64,000 nucleotides of DNA. Origin: Eonycteris spelaea (taxonomy: Eukaryota > Chordata > Mammalia > Chiroptera > Pteropodidae). The position numbers and the translations under genes were made by a program. Below are positions 39,660 to 51,354 of the stretch, piece after piece (the stretch's first letter is position 1; each line of letters begins with the position of its first letter). The DNA lies in NCBI GenBank assembly GCA_003508835.1, contig PUFA01000084.1:2480001-2544000 (forward strand), in the 5' to 3' direction. The notes under the pieces were generated by a model, which did not search any database, had not been told where the DNA came from, and worked only from the letters and a program-made list of their open reading frames with translations.

Positions 39660-40184
39660 CAAAGATACATATCCTATGTTCATTGGAACATTATTCATGG
39701 TGGACAGACATGGAAAGAACTGTAGTGTCCTTTGATAGATGATTAGGTAAAGAAGCTGTGGTGCATATACAATGGAATATTAACCATAGGAAGAGATGAA
39801 ATAATGCAATTTGCGACAACGTGGATGGATCTTGAGATAATCATTCTAAGCAAATAAGTCAGATGGAAAAGATTGAGAATCATATGATTTTACTCATATG
39901 TGGGATAGAAAACTGAAAGCAACACATGACCATGACAAACAAACAAAAACTCACAGACACAGATGACAGTTCAGTGGTTACCAGAGAGAAAAGGGGAAGG
40001 AGACAAGCTAGGTAAGGGTAAAAGGGGTCAAACATACAGCGATGGAGGGAGATTTGACTTACGGTGGTGAACATACATACAATGTACAGTGATGTATGAT
40101 AGAAAAGTACATTTGAAACATATAATTTTATTATCCAATGTTACACCAATAAATGTAATAAAATTTAAAACATAAAAAATGAAA
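39660..40184 (+). mobile_element. Younger L1, 3' segment of a twin-primed insertion
   Basis: Sense L1 text runs from TTTGAAAACATTTATTCAAAG through CATATACAATGGAATATTAA, TGGTTACCAGAGAGAAAAGG and CACCAATAAATGTAATAAAA. This 3' UTR is the same subfamily as at 16093-16390 and, in reverse, 41288-41400. Confidence 0.85.
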
Positions 40185-40909
40185 AAAATGTGCACTTCAT
40201 CTATACTACAATAAATATTAAAACTACACTGAACTAAATGTTCATTTCTTACTCGATTGGCAAAAATTTACCAGTTTGATAACACACTTTGTTGTTGCTC
40301 AAACAAACTATATGAGGAAATAGGCAATCTTTTATATTGATGCTAGAAATGTAGACTAGTATAAACCCCTATGGAAGAAAACTTTGCAATATATAACAAA
40401 ACCACATGCCCTTTGACTCAGGAATCTCAGTTCTAGAAATCACCCTAAAGGTACACCTTTAGTAACACGCTCATACAAAATGCATAATTTATTCATAGTA
40501 ACATTAGAACAACAAATTATTGGAAAGTTACCTCTATGCTCAATCACTGATGATTAGGCTAATCATTAAGAATATGTCCACAGAATTAAATAATGCACAA
40601 TTATAAAAAAATGAAAAAAATCTTTATGAAGTAATATGGTATATATTTTGTGTACAAAAGAAAGGGAAATAAAACTATGTATGTTTGTGTTTCTGTAAAT
40701 ATATGTATCTGCTTTATTCTTGGTAAAAGAAATATGGAAGAGGTAAACCAGAGAATGATCAAATTTGTTACCTTCAGAAGATATGTGAAAACAGATTAGA
40801 AAAAAAAGACAAGACATGAGATTTAAATATTTTTACAAAGATGTGACTTTTAAACCATATTATTATTTTATATTCAAGAAATACTAATTCAACAAAATAT
40901 TATGAAAAT
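40185..40909 (+). mobile_element. Old L1, 3' part, continuing after a nested younger L1
   Basis: GATTGGCAAAAATTTACCAG, ACCCCTATGGAAGAAAACTT, CCCTTTGACTCAGGAATCTC and TTAGTAACACGCTCATAC follow L1 ORF2 3' and 3' UTR order. This continues the L1 that stops at about 39500. Confidence 0.65.
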
Positions 40910-41272
40910 ACTAAAATTAAATACAGTTATAAGAAAGTACCTAATTTGATATCAAATTACTCATACAAACGCAGAGAAGAAAATAATTAATCTAAGTAAC
41001 TTTTGTATAAAATACTCTAACTATATTACCAGTGGAGTAGATTCTAGGGGCAAAAGGAAATCTTAACCTTTAACTAATAGCTATGTTGACGGTTAGTGTA
41101 TGGGAGTAGTAAGTCCAAAACTTTTGGTATATTGTATGATTGAACAAATGAGTACATATATTCATATTGATGGAACCACATTTTGCTTCCAACCATGAAA
41201 AAAGGATTTACAAATATGGAGGAGGATAGGAAGACTATTCTAGTGTTGGGTTTGAATTGGAGTTATCAATAT
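40910..41272. other. Intergenic, nothing recognised
   Basis: Short unassigned stretch between two L1 blocks. It ends in the left target duplication of the L1 that follows. Confidence 0.35.
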
Positions 41273-41287
41273 GAATTAATGATTTTT

Positions 41288-42919
41288 TAAAATTAAATGT
41301 ATTGGGGTGACATTGGTTTAATAAAATCATAGGTTTCAAGTGTACAAATCAATAATACATCATATGTATATTGCATTGTGTGTTCACCACCCAAGTTAAA
41401 TTTCCTTTTGTCACCATATATTTGATACCTTTACCCTTATCTACTTCCCCCATCCCACTTCCCTTGGTAACCACTAAACTGTCATCCATGTCCATGAGTC
41501 TCTGTATTTCTTTCTGTTCCTTTCAGTTTTATATCCCACATATATGTGAAATCATATGGTTTTCGACCCTTTCTGTCTGACTTACTTTACTTAGCATGGT
41601 AATCTCAAGATCTATTCATGTTGTTGCAAATGTCAGTATTTCTTCTTTTCTTTTGGCTGAATAGTATTCCATTGTATATATGTACCTCATTTCTTCATCC
41701 AAAAGTCTATCGAGGGCCATGGTTGTTTCCATGTCTTGGCCACTGTGAATAATGCTGCTATGAACATCAGGGTGCACATATTTTTATGGATAAGTGTTTT
41801 CAAATTTGGGGGGTAAATATCCAGAAGAAGGATTGCTAGGTCATATGACAATTCTATTCTTAATTTTTTGAGGAACCTCCATACTGTTTTCCATAGTAGC
41901 TGTAACAATTTACATTCCCACCAGCAGTATATAAGGGTTCTTTAATTCCCACAACCTCTACAACACTTGTTATTTACTATGATGTTGATGATAGCCATTC
42001 TTACAGGTGTGAGGTGATAGCTTATTGTGGATTTGATTTGCATTTCCTTAATTGCTAGTAAAGTCGAGCATCTTTTCATGTCTTTTGGCCATTTGTGTCT
42101 TCTCCAGAGAAATTTCTGTTCACATCTCTGCCCATTTTTTAATTGGATTTTTTAAATAGTTGAGTTGTATGAGTTTTTTATATATTTTGGATATTAGCCC
42201 TTATCAGAGGTATTGTTTGCAAGTATAATTTTTCCTTACAGATGGTCGCCTCTTTGTTTTGTTAATGGTTTCTTTTGCTGTGTTGAGGCTTTTTAGTTTG
42301 ATATAGTCCTGTTTATTTGTTTTTGCTTTTACTTTTCTTGCCTTTGAAGTCAAATTTATTAAATCCTTTCTAAATTAAGTCCATGAGTTTAGTACCTATG
42401 TTTCAGGTCTTATATTTAAATCTTTGATCTATTTTGGGTTAATTTTTGTATATGGTGACAGCTAACAGTCTAGTTTAATTCTTTTGTATGTGGCTTTCCA
42501 ATTTTTTCAGCATCATTTATTGAAGAGGCTTTCCTTTCTCCTTTGTGTATTTTTGGCTCCTTTGTCAAAAATTATTTTCCATTATATATGGGAGTTTATT
42601 TCTGGATTCTCAATTCTGTTCCATTGGTCTGTATGTCTGTTTTTCTGTCAATACCATGCTGTTTTGATTATTGTTGCTTTATAGTCTAATTTGAAGTCCG
42701 GCAGAGTGACTTTTTTTATTTTAATATTTTTCCCCTGAGGTGGCTTTGGTTGTTCGGTGTCTTTCGTGCTTCTATGCAAATCTGGTGATTTGCTGTTCTA
42801 TTTCTTTAAAATATGCCATTGGGATTTTGATGGGGATTATATATTGCTTTGTGTAGTAAGGTCATTTTAACTATGTTAATTCTTTCAATTTGTGAACACA
42901 TAATATCTTTTTATTCTTT
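41288..42919 (-). mobile_element. 5'-truncated L1 with target-site duplications
   Basis: Reading antisense, the left part is an L1 3' UTR (TGTATTGGGGTGACATTGG, TGTGTTCACCACCCAAG) and the rest is ORF2: TTCCATTGTATATATGTACC, TTGATTTGCATTTCCTT, TTTTGGATATTAGCCC and TTCCATTGGTCTGTATGTCT. The flanks carry the same 15 bases GAATTAATGATTTTT at 41273-41287 and 42920-42934. The right end is the truncation point. The reading frame is interrupted, so it is dead. Confidence 0.93.
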
Positions 42920-42934
42920 GAATTAATGATTTTT

Positions 42935-43724
42935 AAAATACATATTTCCAGCTCTGTCTACTGATTAAGCTAGCAGCAATAGTACATGAGTAGTATGCTT
43001 AGTTCCTTGATCTTGACTTTGTAAGTAAAATTCTTAGATAATGGGTGGCTCTGGTAGTGGAAATAGGGTTAATAGGGTGAACCTGGGACATTTTGTTATG
43101 TCAGAGCATAAAATGTTCTCAAAAATTGATATGAAATGTCAAGAGGATATAAAATTGTATTTGAAGAGTCTCCCATTGGCCACATTTGGGATAATTTGAA
43201 AATCAAAAAATTAATGATGGAAATGGTTTATAACACATTAAATAAGAAGTGAATCCATGAACCATAGTAATATTCATTTTCAAGAGAGGAAGGGAGTAAA
43301 GGAAAATGTCTTTTATACAGAAAAATGCCCACTAATGTAGGAGGAAGGATAAAATTAGAAGATCATCATTTTGCAACCAATGTTTTAGAATTAATTCTGG
43401 CATTAATCTACAATGACTGCTAAAATCTTTGGGTTAAAGGTTGTTGGGAAGGGATAATTATAGGATCTGAACATATAAACTTACACATTAGTTATTAATT
43501 ATAAAAGGGAAAAGATAATGTTTCAGAAGAAAAATTTGGTGAATACTATCTTTATCAAATGATTGCATTTAATATTACTCATAGCAAGAAAAACTAAAAT
43601 CATCCATCTCTTGATATGAGGCACTGAGAATGATACAAAACTATCTATATTGTATTCCTACATAAAATGTTTGACCAGAATCTAATCATGAGGAAACAAT
43701 CAAATCCAAATGAGATAATTCTGC
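42935..43724. other. Intergenic, nothing recognised
   Basis: A+T-rich sequence with no coding frame of note, no RNA gene and no repeat family that I can name. Confidence 0.35.
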
Positions 43725-43766
43725 AAAAAAAAAAAAAAAAAGAAAGAAAGAAAGAACGAAAGAAAT
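43725..43766. repeat. Poly(A) and (GAAA)n tract
   Basis: A run of about 17 A is followed by GAAA repeats with one interruption. It may be the tail of a lost retroposon. No head was recognised. Confidence 0.7.
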
Positions 43767-46700
43767 AGCTTGCATTTCTCAAAAATATTAATGTCATGAG
43801 AGAAAGAAAAACAATAAACTATTCTTGATTATAGCAGACTAGAGAGTAATAGCAATTAAATGCATTGATGGAGTTCTGGAAAGGAGGAAAAGTCATATTT
43901 CTTTTATTGGGACAATAACAAAAATTAAAATATGGACAATATATGAGAACAAATCAAAATTAAATTTTTTTAATATGGAAATTTTATTATGATTATAAAT
44001 GAGAACATTTTGAGTCTTAGGAGCTAAACTTTTAATTATTTAGTGGTGCTAAAATGTTAAAAATTGGTGAATGTAAATAAAGGATATAAGGCTGTTGTTC
44101 CCTTTTAGCAACTTTTCTAAAATAAAAAGTTGGAGGAGAAGCACCCTGCAAAGGCCAAAGCAATTCCTATATTGAACACTTTTTTGCTTTGTTAGAAATT
44201 TAGGTAAAATATTAACCTTTTGAAACTTAGAAAAATCAGTTGTTATTCTATAGCAACTGGTCCATCAATATTACTAAAAACTAGGATAAAGATAAAAAAT
44301 AGATGTGATATGAACAATTCTAAACTAACATTCTCTAAGCTGCAAACCTTACACTCAAAATATAGTTTTGAGATGAACTTTCCTTATTTCCAAGAGTGAA
44401 TCTCCTTCCTTAGAGAAGATAGACACCAGTAGGTCAAGAATCAAATGAAGAAGAGAATGTGCTTCAGTGGTCCTCAGCAGTGATGGACTTGGCAAGAGAA
44501 TTGAAGTGGTACAAATATTCCTCCTCCTTTTTTTGAGTTCCTTTTCCTGCCAGTTGAATGAATAAGATGGAGAAGTCCTTATATTTCAGAGATGCCCTCA
44601 ATTCTGGAAGACTTACAAAGGCAAGAGCTTGAAGCCCAGCCCTTATGAAAAAAAAATGGTAGAGGAGAATATGGCAGACATTACAGGCCCATTCAACATC
44701 CTGTTAGGGCTGGACAGTTGATAGACTCCTGGCTTTTGAAATGCAGGTGGACATCTAGTGCTACTACTACTTCTTGATATTTCTTGGCTGGATATGATAT
44801 GACAGCAAAAACCTTTGTAACCATCTTACAACCATGATGGGAAGGCTAAGAGAAGTCATCCCTGATTGCTGTTATTAAGTTGCTTCTGTAATCAACTACC
44901 TCTGGATTTCTTAATAAAAATAAACTTATTTGTTTAAGCCAATATTTTTGGTTTATAATACAGCTCATTCCCATGGGCTAAGACCAAGAATTTGTGGAAA
45001 AAAAACCTAACATAGAATAAGAAGAATTTAGTTGCACTCGAATGTCCCCTGTGCTACCTCCCTCAGGAAACTATGACCAAATCCACTACACTGCCAACAG
45101 AGATAAATTATACCTTTAATAGGTAAAATAAAAATTGCCCAAGGTAGAATTAATTGAGCTTTGTCAGGTGAAAAGAAGAAGCAAAGTAAACACACTGCAT
45201 ATGAAGAAAGGATATACTGTAGTGTGAATTTAACTTGGACCAGAATTTTTCATATCAATCACTTGGAACCATTAAAGGCCAGGAGATGTGGTATGAGGTA
45301 GATTGATGGTGAAGAAGTGGCCCCTTGGGTGTAAGGCTGCAGAGAGGACACGTAGCACAGTCAAGTATTCAGAAAGGGAGTTGTCAAGTAATTATTCTAA
45401 AATTATGCTGTTTTTAGTTGAGATTTTGAAGGAAGTGGGCTTACTTCAGACTAGTTAATAAAATATTTAAAAGTTATTATATGATAACTCAAAAAAAAAA
45501 AATCTTGTCGAGGACAGTTGATCCTGAGACCTAGCCAATATTGAAGTTTTTGCCAAAGCAGCCCTGGCATTTGGGTTCATCACAAAGGCAATCCTGTAGA
45601 TGGGGAAGCATCTGCTTTCCTATTTACTGCTTATGTTAAAATGAAAGCTATTCAATAAAATATTTATAAGTATCGCTTCTACTGGTGGCTGGATAGAAAT
45701 AAAATGGCTAGAAACCAAATTTCTAATAAATATATGAATAGCCACTCAGTGGACCACTCTGACATGAACATCATTCATAATTCCTGATGCTTTCAGTGTG
45801 CGCTTTCTTGTCGGAAAATCGAAATAAAAAATATTATAGTTCTCTTAAGTGTTCAAAATAAATGAGTCTATCAACATAGACAACAGATATCAATTGGTAT
45901 GTTTTTTTCTCTCTTTAAAAATTAGATTGTTAACTCAATCATTCTTTAGTTAATCCATTAAACATGCATTTTGTGCCAGGTATAGTCATAGGCTCTGTAG
46001 ATAGATAAGCAAACTTGACCCTTCTACAGCTTACCTGTAGCTGATAAAAGGGAATAAAAAAGGGGATTAAAAAGGAAGAGTAAAACATGTTTGTTTCTTT
46101 GTAACATGCATAAAGTCAGGCTATTTGGATTTTTCCCTTGAAGCTAGTGTCGGCAGAGACTCATTTTTAAAATAAGTAATTAAAAACAATTTGGCCATTT
46201 AATACTGTCTCTTTCAAAAATGTCAGCAGACAGATCTCAATTCTAACATATCACAGACTTTCTAAAATTCTACTCTCTTTGGCTGTATATGTCAAAACCT
46301 TGCATGAGTATTTCCTTTTATTCTGTAAACTCTTAAAAAAACAAACTGGCCTTTTTACTTTATGTATATACAATTGAGTATTTTTTCTGAATGTGTATCT
46401 GAATATTTTTTCCCTGTCTCACTGCCTCAGTTCTTTATGACATAGATTATCTTAGCCACTCTGGTTTCCCAGTTTATTGAGTGGTAGATCAAATGGAGAG
46501 GTATTACACATATTTTGTTAGCATTTTATAGGCCTTTACAAAGAGGGACAAGATATGTATTTATAGTACCTTTTGCTCTTTACCCACCAATCTCTTTCAT
46601 TTTCATTCTTGTTTGAATGAGATTCATGTACGATAATTCCAAGAATCCTTTTAAATTCAGCTTGTACTACCCACTCAATTTTCGTCCAGAAATTCAATGA

Positions 46701-47864
46701 AATTAGAGGATTTTAATTTCTCATAGGAAGGAGGCCTAGGCAAAGACAAGTTGGCTTGCTCTTACTTTGAACACTGCGGTAGAAAATAATTACAGTTAAA
46801 ACAAAAAATTTGACAACAAAAGTTCAATTAAGAGTAGTTCGAGTCTTGACTATAAACTCTCCCAAAAATTTCACAAAGGATATTCCAGTTACAATGCTTC
46901 CCAAACTTGTAGAAAACCTCTCTTCCAATCATTTGCTAATTATTTCACTTGTCTGATAACTGTCTACTCCCCTTTGCTTCCAAGTATCATTCCTCATCTC
47001 CCAACTAAGTAAATCTCTTTATCTGTCCAACCTCCATAAACTTCCTTAGGTCTTCCTCATCCCCCTGCACCTCCTCTTTTATTATGTAGATAACATTAAA
47101 CATTTGTTAGTATTTTTTCCCCACTTTATTCACTGTTTAGATTCTTCTCGATAAAGGAGGGCCTGACCTTGCATAAAGACCCTAGGAGGAGGAGAGTAGA
47201 TAGCTGACACTTATAACTTACTAACATTTCTTTATCTCTGTCACAGCTGAAAAAATCATGGTAAGGGGGAGGAAAGGAGAAATGACATTTGTGAATACCC
47301 ACTGTGTATGAAGAACCACATTAGATGATTTTGTAAATTTACATCACATAGTGGAAGTTTAGAAATGTTAAGTGGAGTGATCTCCATATTTATGAGCCAA
47401 CAATTTTGACGGGGCAGTGGATTTTTTTTGAGTTCTCCTATCGATGTTTATACCAAACACGAAGTTGAGAAATCATTTATTTAAGGAAAAGATTCTTAAC
47501 TTTTTTTTTTCCTTTTTCTTATCAAGACACACTTGATGGACAATTATATGACCCTTCTAAGGGGAAGACTTTGGTCAAAATAAGCAGAGTAGTGAATAAA
47601 ATTCTATTTTCAATATGCTCCTGTTAATCCACCATTTTTTCCTCCTGCTCAATAAGGTATATTAGGATGTGAAGGAGATACAAAAATTTTCTTAAGTTCC
47701 TTCTGATGTGTATAAAATAAATTAAACATTAATGTCACTTTGATAGCAATAAATTACTCTCATCAAAGTTCAAAGCAAACATACTGGTTCAAATATGTAA
47801 GTAGCAAATGACCAATATGACTACTCCTTATATGGTCTGTGCCATCTCAGAAGAAACAGTTTAC
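43767..47864. other. Intergenic, mostly unassigned; a few weak old repeats
   Basis: No gene is recognised. Weak signals are a possible old LTR end at about 44460-44960 (TTAATAAAAATAAACTTATT then TGTTTAAGCC), an antisense L2 piece at 45955-46030 (TTTTGTGCCAGGTATAGTCA) and an antisense MIR piece at 47290-47400 (ACCCACTGTGTATGAAG). Confidence 0.35.
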
Positions 47865-48066
47865 TTTATCCAGCCATTTCACAAGTATTTGCTGAGCAAC
47901 TACTAAGTGCTGAGTGTTTTTATCAATGGACCAACAGAAAACATGCCTACCTTTGTGGAACAGGAAATTTCATGTAGTAAACAAATAAGCAGATATATAA
48001 CATCCTATAGTGAAAAGTTGGTTTAGGGGGGAAAAAGCAGAGGAAAAACAAAGTGAGGGTGGAGAT
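47865..48066 (-). repeat. L2 LINE, 3' part, interrupted by LTR copy 2
   Basis: CACAAGTATTTGCTGAGCAA then CTACTAAGTGCTGAGTG is the antisense L2 3' end. It continues with AACAAATAAGCAGATA and AAAACAAAGTGAGGGTGGA up to the LTR boundary and resumes after it. Confidence 0.7.
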
Positions 48067-48504
48067 TGTTGGAGGAGGTCACGGAGAGGACATGACTCCT
48101 GGATGACACATGAACTAGTCCCAGACAATCAGAGGGGTCCTGGATCCCTAATTGTTCAATTGAACAATCATAGGGGGCCCGGACAATCGGAGGCTCCTCA
48201 CCTCCTCGTCTGTCTTGGAATGGGTACTCTGCCCACCGTTACCAGAGTGAAGCTGTTTTCAAGTGTAGGCTTGATGGAGCAATGTATTGTTGAGACCATC
48301 TGGATTGCATATATGACTGAGTCCAGTTAAGGTTTCTGTATAAACTTTTAAGATTATGGTGGGCAGGTGCAGAGATCTACTTGCTGCCACTCAAAGTGAG
48401 GCTGCTATGTCAGTTCCCTTTTTTATTAAACTGACCACCTCCCATTCTGGAGTGGTCTGCCTTTTGGTCACTCCTTGCCCTTTATGTATGGAGGCCAGTT
48501 TACA
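48067..48504 (+). mobile_element. ERV solo LTR, copy 2, inserted in an L2
   Basis: It starts TGTTGGAGGAGG and ends CCAGTTTACA. It carries the family blocks CTGCCCACCGTTACC, TTTTCAAGTGTAG, TGTATAAACTTTTAAGAT, GTGCAGAGATCTACTTGC and a TTATTAAACT polyadenylation region. It is about 45-60 bases longer than copies 1 and 3 because of extra sequence at about 48136-48190, which repeats the CAATCAGAGG-type block and contains an 18-base palindrome. The flanking L2 proves that it inserted after the L2. Confidence 0.78.
48151..48168. promoter_or_regulatory. Perfect 18-base palindrome of SOX-type half-sites
   Basis: ATTGTTCAATTGAACAAT equals its own reverse complement. ATTGTT and AACAAT are the two orientations of the SOX HMG-box core, here facing each other. 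Binding is inferred from the word only. Confidence 0.5.
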
Positions 48505-48911
48505 AAACAAATAGGGGTGTTGTTATTTTAGAGGAGATATTCAAGGAGGACTCTTTGAAGAAGAAATAACTGAACATACATTTGAAAGAGTTGGAGGAGT
48601 AGACTATGTGGAAAGAACATGTCAGAGAGAGAAGCCCTATCAGGAAAGGACCGAGGCAAGAACATGCTCATGGAGATAGGGATGCCTGTGAGCAAATAAG
48701 AGCTAAGGATGGACCAGATCAGATAAAGGGCTTTGATCTTACACTAAAGTGATGGAAAGTCATTGCCAATGCTTTCAGCGAGGGTGTAACATGATCAGAT
48801 TAATGTTTTAAAGAATCACTTTGGATACTGTGTAGAAAATAGCTGTTGGGGGCAGGAGTATAGTTCAGGACGCTATTGCAGTGATCCACAGGGGAAATGT
48901 GACTAAGAGGC
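48505..48911 (-). repeat. L2 LINE, continuation beyond LTR copy 2
   Basis: It resumes with GGTGTTGTTATTTTAGAGG, then AAAGGGCTTTGATCTTACAC, GAGGGTGTAACATGATCAGA, TTAAAGAATCACTTTGGATA and ACGCTATTGCAGTGATCCAC, in L2 order. Confidence 0.75.
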
Positions 48912-50044
48912 CTTGGAAAGGACTTTTAACTTTTAAAAAGTAGATTTTATGCTACAGCTGTGAAAGATAATAACATCCTCATCTCAGAGAAGGGCTTATT
49001 GGAGTTAGGCAGACCATAAATTAATCCTTGATGTTTTGAGAATAACTGACACCTGTGGAATGGTCTGAAAATGAGGACAGTGGTGTGGCCAAATGTACCT
49101 TAATGCACATGTAAATGATCACTTGTTTAGGGATATATGTAAGTTTACTGGAATGGGCATGAATTCATTGTAAGAGGTCAGTAGGTATAGCAGAGAGGAA
49201 GGATAAGTGAAAGGTAGGCCTCTAAGACCAATTTTGTATACTTCCAGTACTTGTCTCTGGAATCCCTCTTTTTGTTTGTCTATTTTGGATATGCTTTCTC
49301 ACTTGATTGTAGCTTACCCTTTCACACTTGTTTCTAGGTATTTGCACTATAGCTCCCTCAAAAGTGTCAGGGTTCAGCAAATTCCTATTTGTTATAAGAC
49401 ATGTTCTCTGAAAGCAGGCAGATAATATAAATGGATATGCTAGAAGATTAAGAGATGTAAGTTTTTGGCCAACCATTGCAAAGAAAAGCCACACATTCTG
49501 TAGAAATTGTTGTTGGTTCAGGCCTCATATGTATCTGAGCATCTCAGAAGTTTAAGAACTTCTACACAAAAATGCCAAATATAATCACTGTTTTAAATCA
49601 CGTTTCATATGCAAGAAGTGTTGACACCTGCATGCCACTGAGGATCTCAGAGCCTTAATACTGAGCTGTAGTGTCAGATGCTCTGGTAACCTGTATTCTC
49701 TTCTTGAATCCAGAACCATCATCCTGGGAGATCACGCACAAACAGTATAAGTATACATTTCTAAGCCTCAATTCCCTCATCTAAAAAATAATATGAAGCA
49801 AATAATTTCAAAAGACCTTTTCTGATCTAGCTTTCTGTCATTTGGTTGAATACAATCTTCTGGTAGGCTTAAATCTCACATCCTGAATTTTTTTTTTCCT
49901 CTGTGTATTTCCACCCTCTTCTTTCACTCTAATAGCCATTTATTTATCTCAGCCTATACAGAAGTTGAAACAAAGACCTACAAGAGAAATTTCTTAGAGG
50001 TCTGCAGCTGGGGTTTCCACTCCAAGAAACCAGGTAAGACCGAG
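48912..50044. other. Intergenic, mostly unassigned
   Basis: No gene is recognised. Overlapping open frames on opposite strands at 49207-49494 have no recognisable domain and look like chance. Confidence 0.35.
49745..49850 (+). repeat. MIR SINE fragment (probable)
   Basis: TTTCTAAGCCTCAATTCCCT followed by CATCTAAAAAATAATATGAAG resembles the sense MIR core. Both sides decay into unassigned sequence. Confidence 0.5.
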
Positions 50045-50397
50045 CGCTATGGTCTGAATGTCTGTGTGTCCCCAAACACTATGTCGAAATCCTGAATCCC
50101 AATTGGATAGTATTTGAAGGTGGGGCTTTTGAGAGGTGATTAGATCACGAGGGCAGAGTCTCAAAAAACGAGATTGATGCCCATAAAAAAGAGGCCAAGA
50201 GAGCTCCTTTGTGTGTTCTACCATCTGAGAATAGGAGAAGTCAAAAGTCTTCAGCCTAGAAGAGGTCCCTCGCTTAATTATGCTGGCACCCTGATCTCAG
50301 ACTTCCAGCCTCCGGAACTGTGAGAAATAAATTTCTGTCGTTTTTAAGCCATCCAGTGTGTGGTATTTTATTATAGCAGCCTGAACGAACTGAAACA
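50045..50397 (+). mobile_element. MaLR solo LTR (MLT1/MST type)
   Basis: The LTR reads CTATGGTCTGAATGTCTGTG at the left, then GAAATCCTGAATCCC, GGTGATTAGATCACGAGG, TTCCAGCCTCCGGAACTGTG, the AATAAA signal at about 50327-50332 and a right end CAGCCTGAACGAACTG. Flanks CCGAG and TTGAG agree at 3 of 5 positions, compatible with a decayed 5-base duplication. No internal region is attached. Confidence 0.85.
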
Positions 50398-50939
50398 TTG
50401 AGTCTGGGTAAAGAGAAAGAGGAAAAATAAAGAGTTGCAATATGTATTGGAAGAGGACTGATAAGAAACACTCAACTTGGATGTGTGGGGTTATAGAAAA
50501 GAGGAGAATTTTTTCATGTTGGGCCTGGGAATGGAATAGTAGGGACTCTAAATTTGAAATCTTTTCTATTGTGTGCTCCTGTTTCTTCTGTTGAGCTCAT
50601 CAATCACTTTAGACAGTCTGTCGTTCAATCGTTTTGGATACATGTAATTTTCCCCTCTGACCTGGGCATGAAACCTTGTCTAAAGAGAGGAGCACCAGAC
50701 AGAGAACTGTCTCATCAAGGTGAAACTCACCAGAGCAGTCAGCAACTCCTATCTGGTCAGGGCAGCAGTGGACACAATGTATGTTATAATCTCTTTGTTA
50801 TGGGAAGAGAAACATACTAGGAAAAACCAGGAAAAGAACAACTTGATATAAGATATTTATATTAGTGAAAAATAATTTGAAGTTTGTTTTAAAATACAAA
50901 GATATCAGAGTGAAATTGATGGCACTGGGCTGCTTTGAA

Positions 50940-51065
50940 AATGGTGTGGGTCTAAGTTAAACACCTAATAATTGACCTCTGCAAATAACTCTTCACTTCT
51001 CTGGCTATCAGTTTCCTCATTTATAAAATGACAGAGTTGGAATTGACAATTTCTAGGACCCTTTT
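50940..51065 (+). repeat. MIR SINE fragment
   Basis: CTCTGGCTATCAGTTTCCTC followed by ATTTATAAAATGACAGAGTT is the sense MIR core and its downstream region. Confidence 0.6.
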
Positions 51066-51247
51066 TAGAGGTAACAAACTCTGGTGCTAAGAATGTACTC
51101 TGATAAGGAATGGTCTATAAAGATGGGGGATGATTTAAATGTACTGCACCTGAACTCAATTCTTTTTCTGGGTATTTCTTTTCTTCTAAATTAAAATAAG
51201 GCTGACTCAAGTTTTCAGGAATAAAAAATGTTGCTTAAACGTCTTCA

Positions 51248-51354
51248 GAGAGAGAGGGAAGGAGTGGGGGGCAGGAGGGGAGCAGAGAGAGAGAGAGGGA
51301 GAGACAGAGAGAGAGAGGAGGAGGAGACAGAGGGAGACAGAGGGAGACAGACAG
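51248..51354. repeat. GA-rich purine tract
   Basis: Almost pure purine on the plus strand, with GAGAGA, GGAGGAGG and three GGGAGACAGA units. It can adopt triplex DNA and is expected to be length-variable. Confidence 0.8.

Noticed and set aside
48010..48330. 106-codon frame with ordinary-looking composition
   Set aside because: It runs from L2 into LTR copy 2, so it is a chimeric chance frame.
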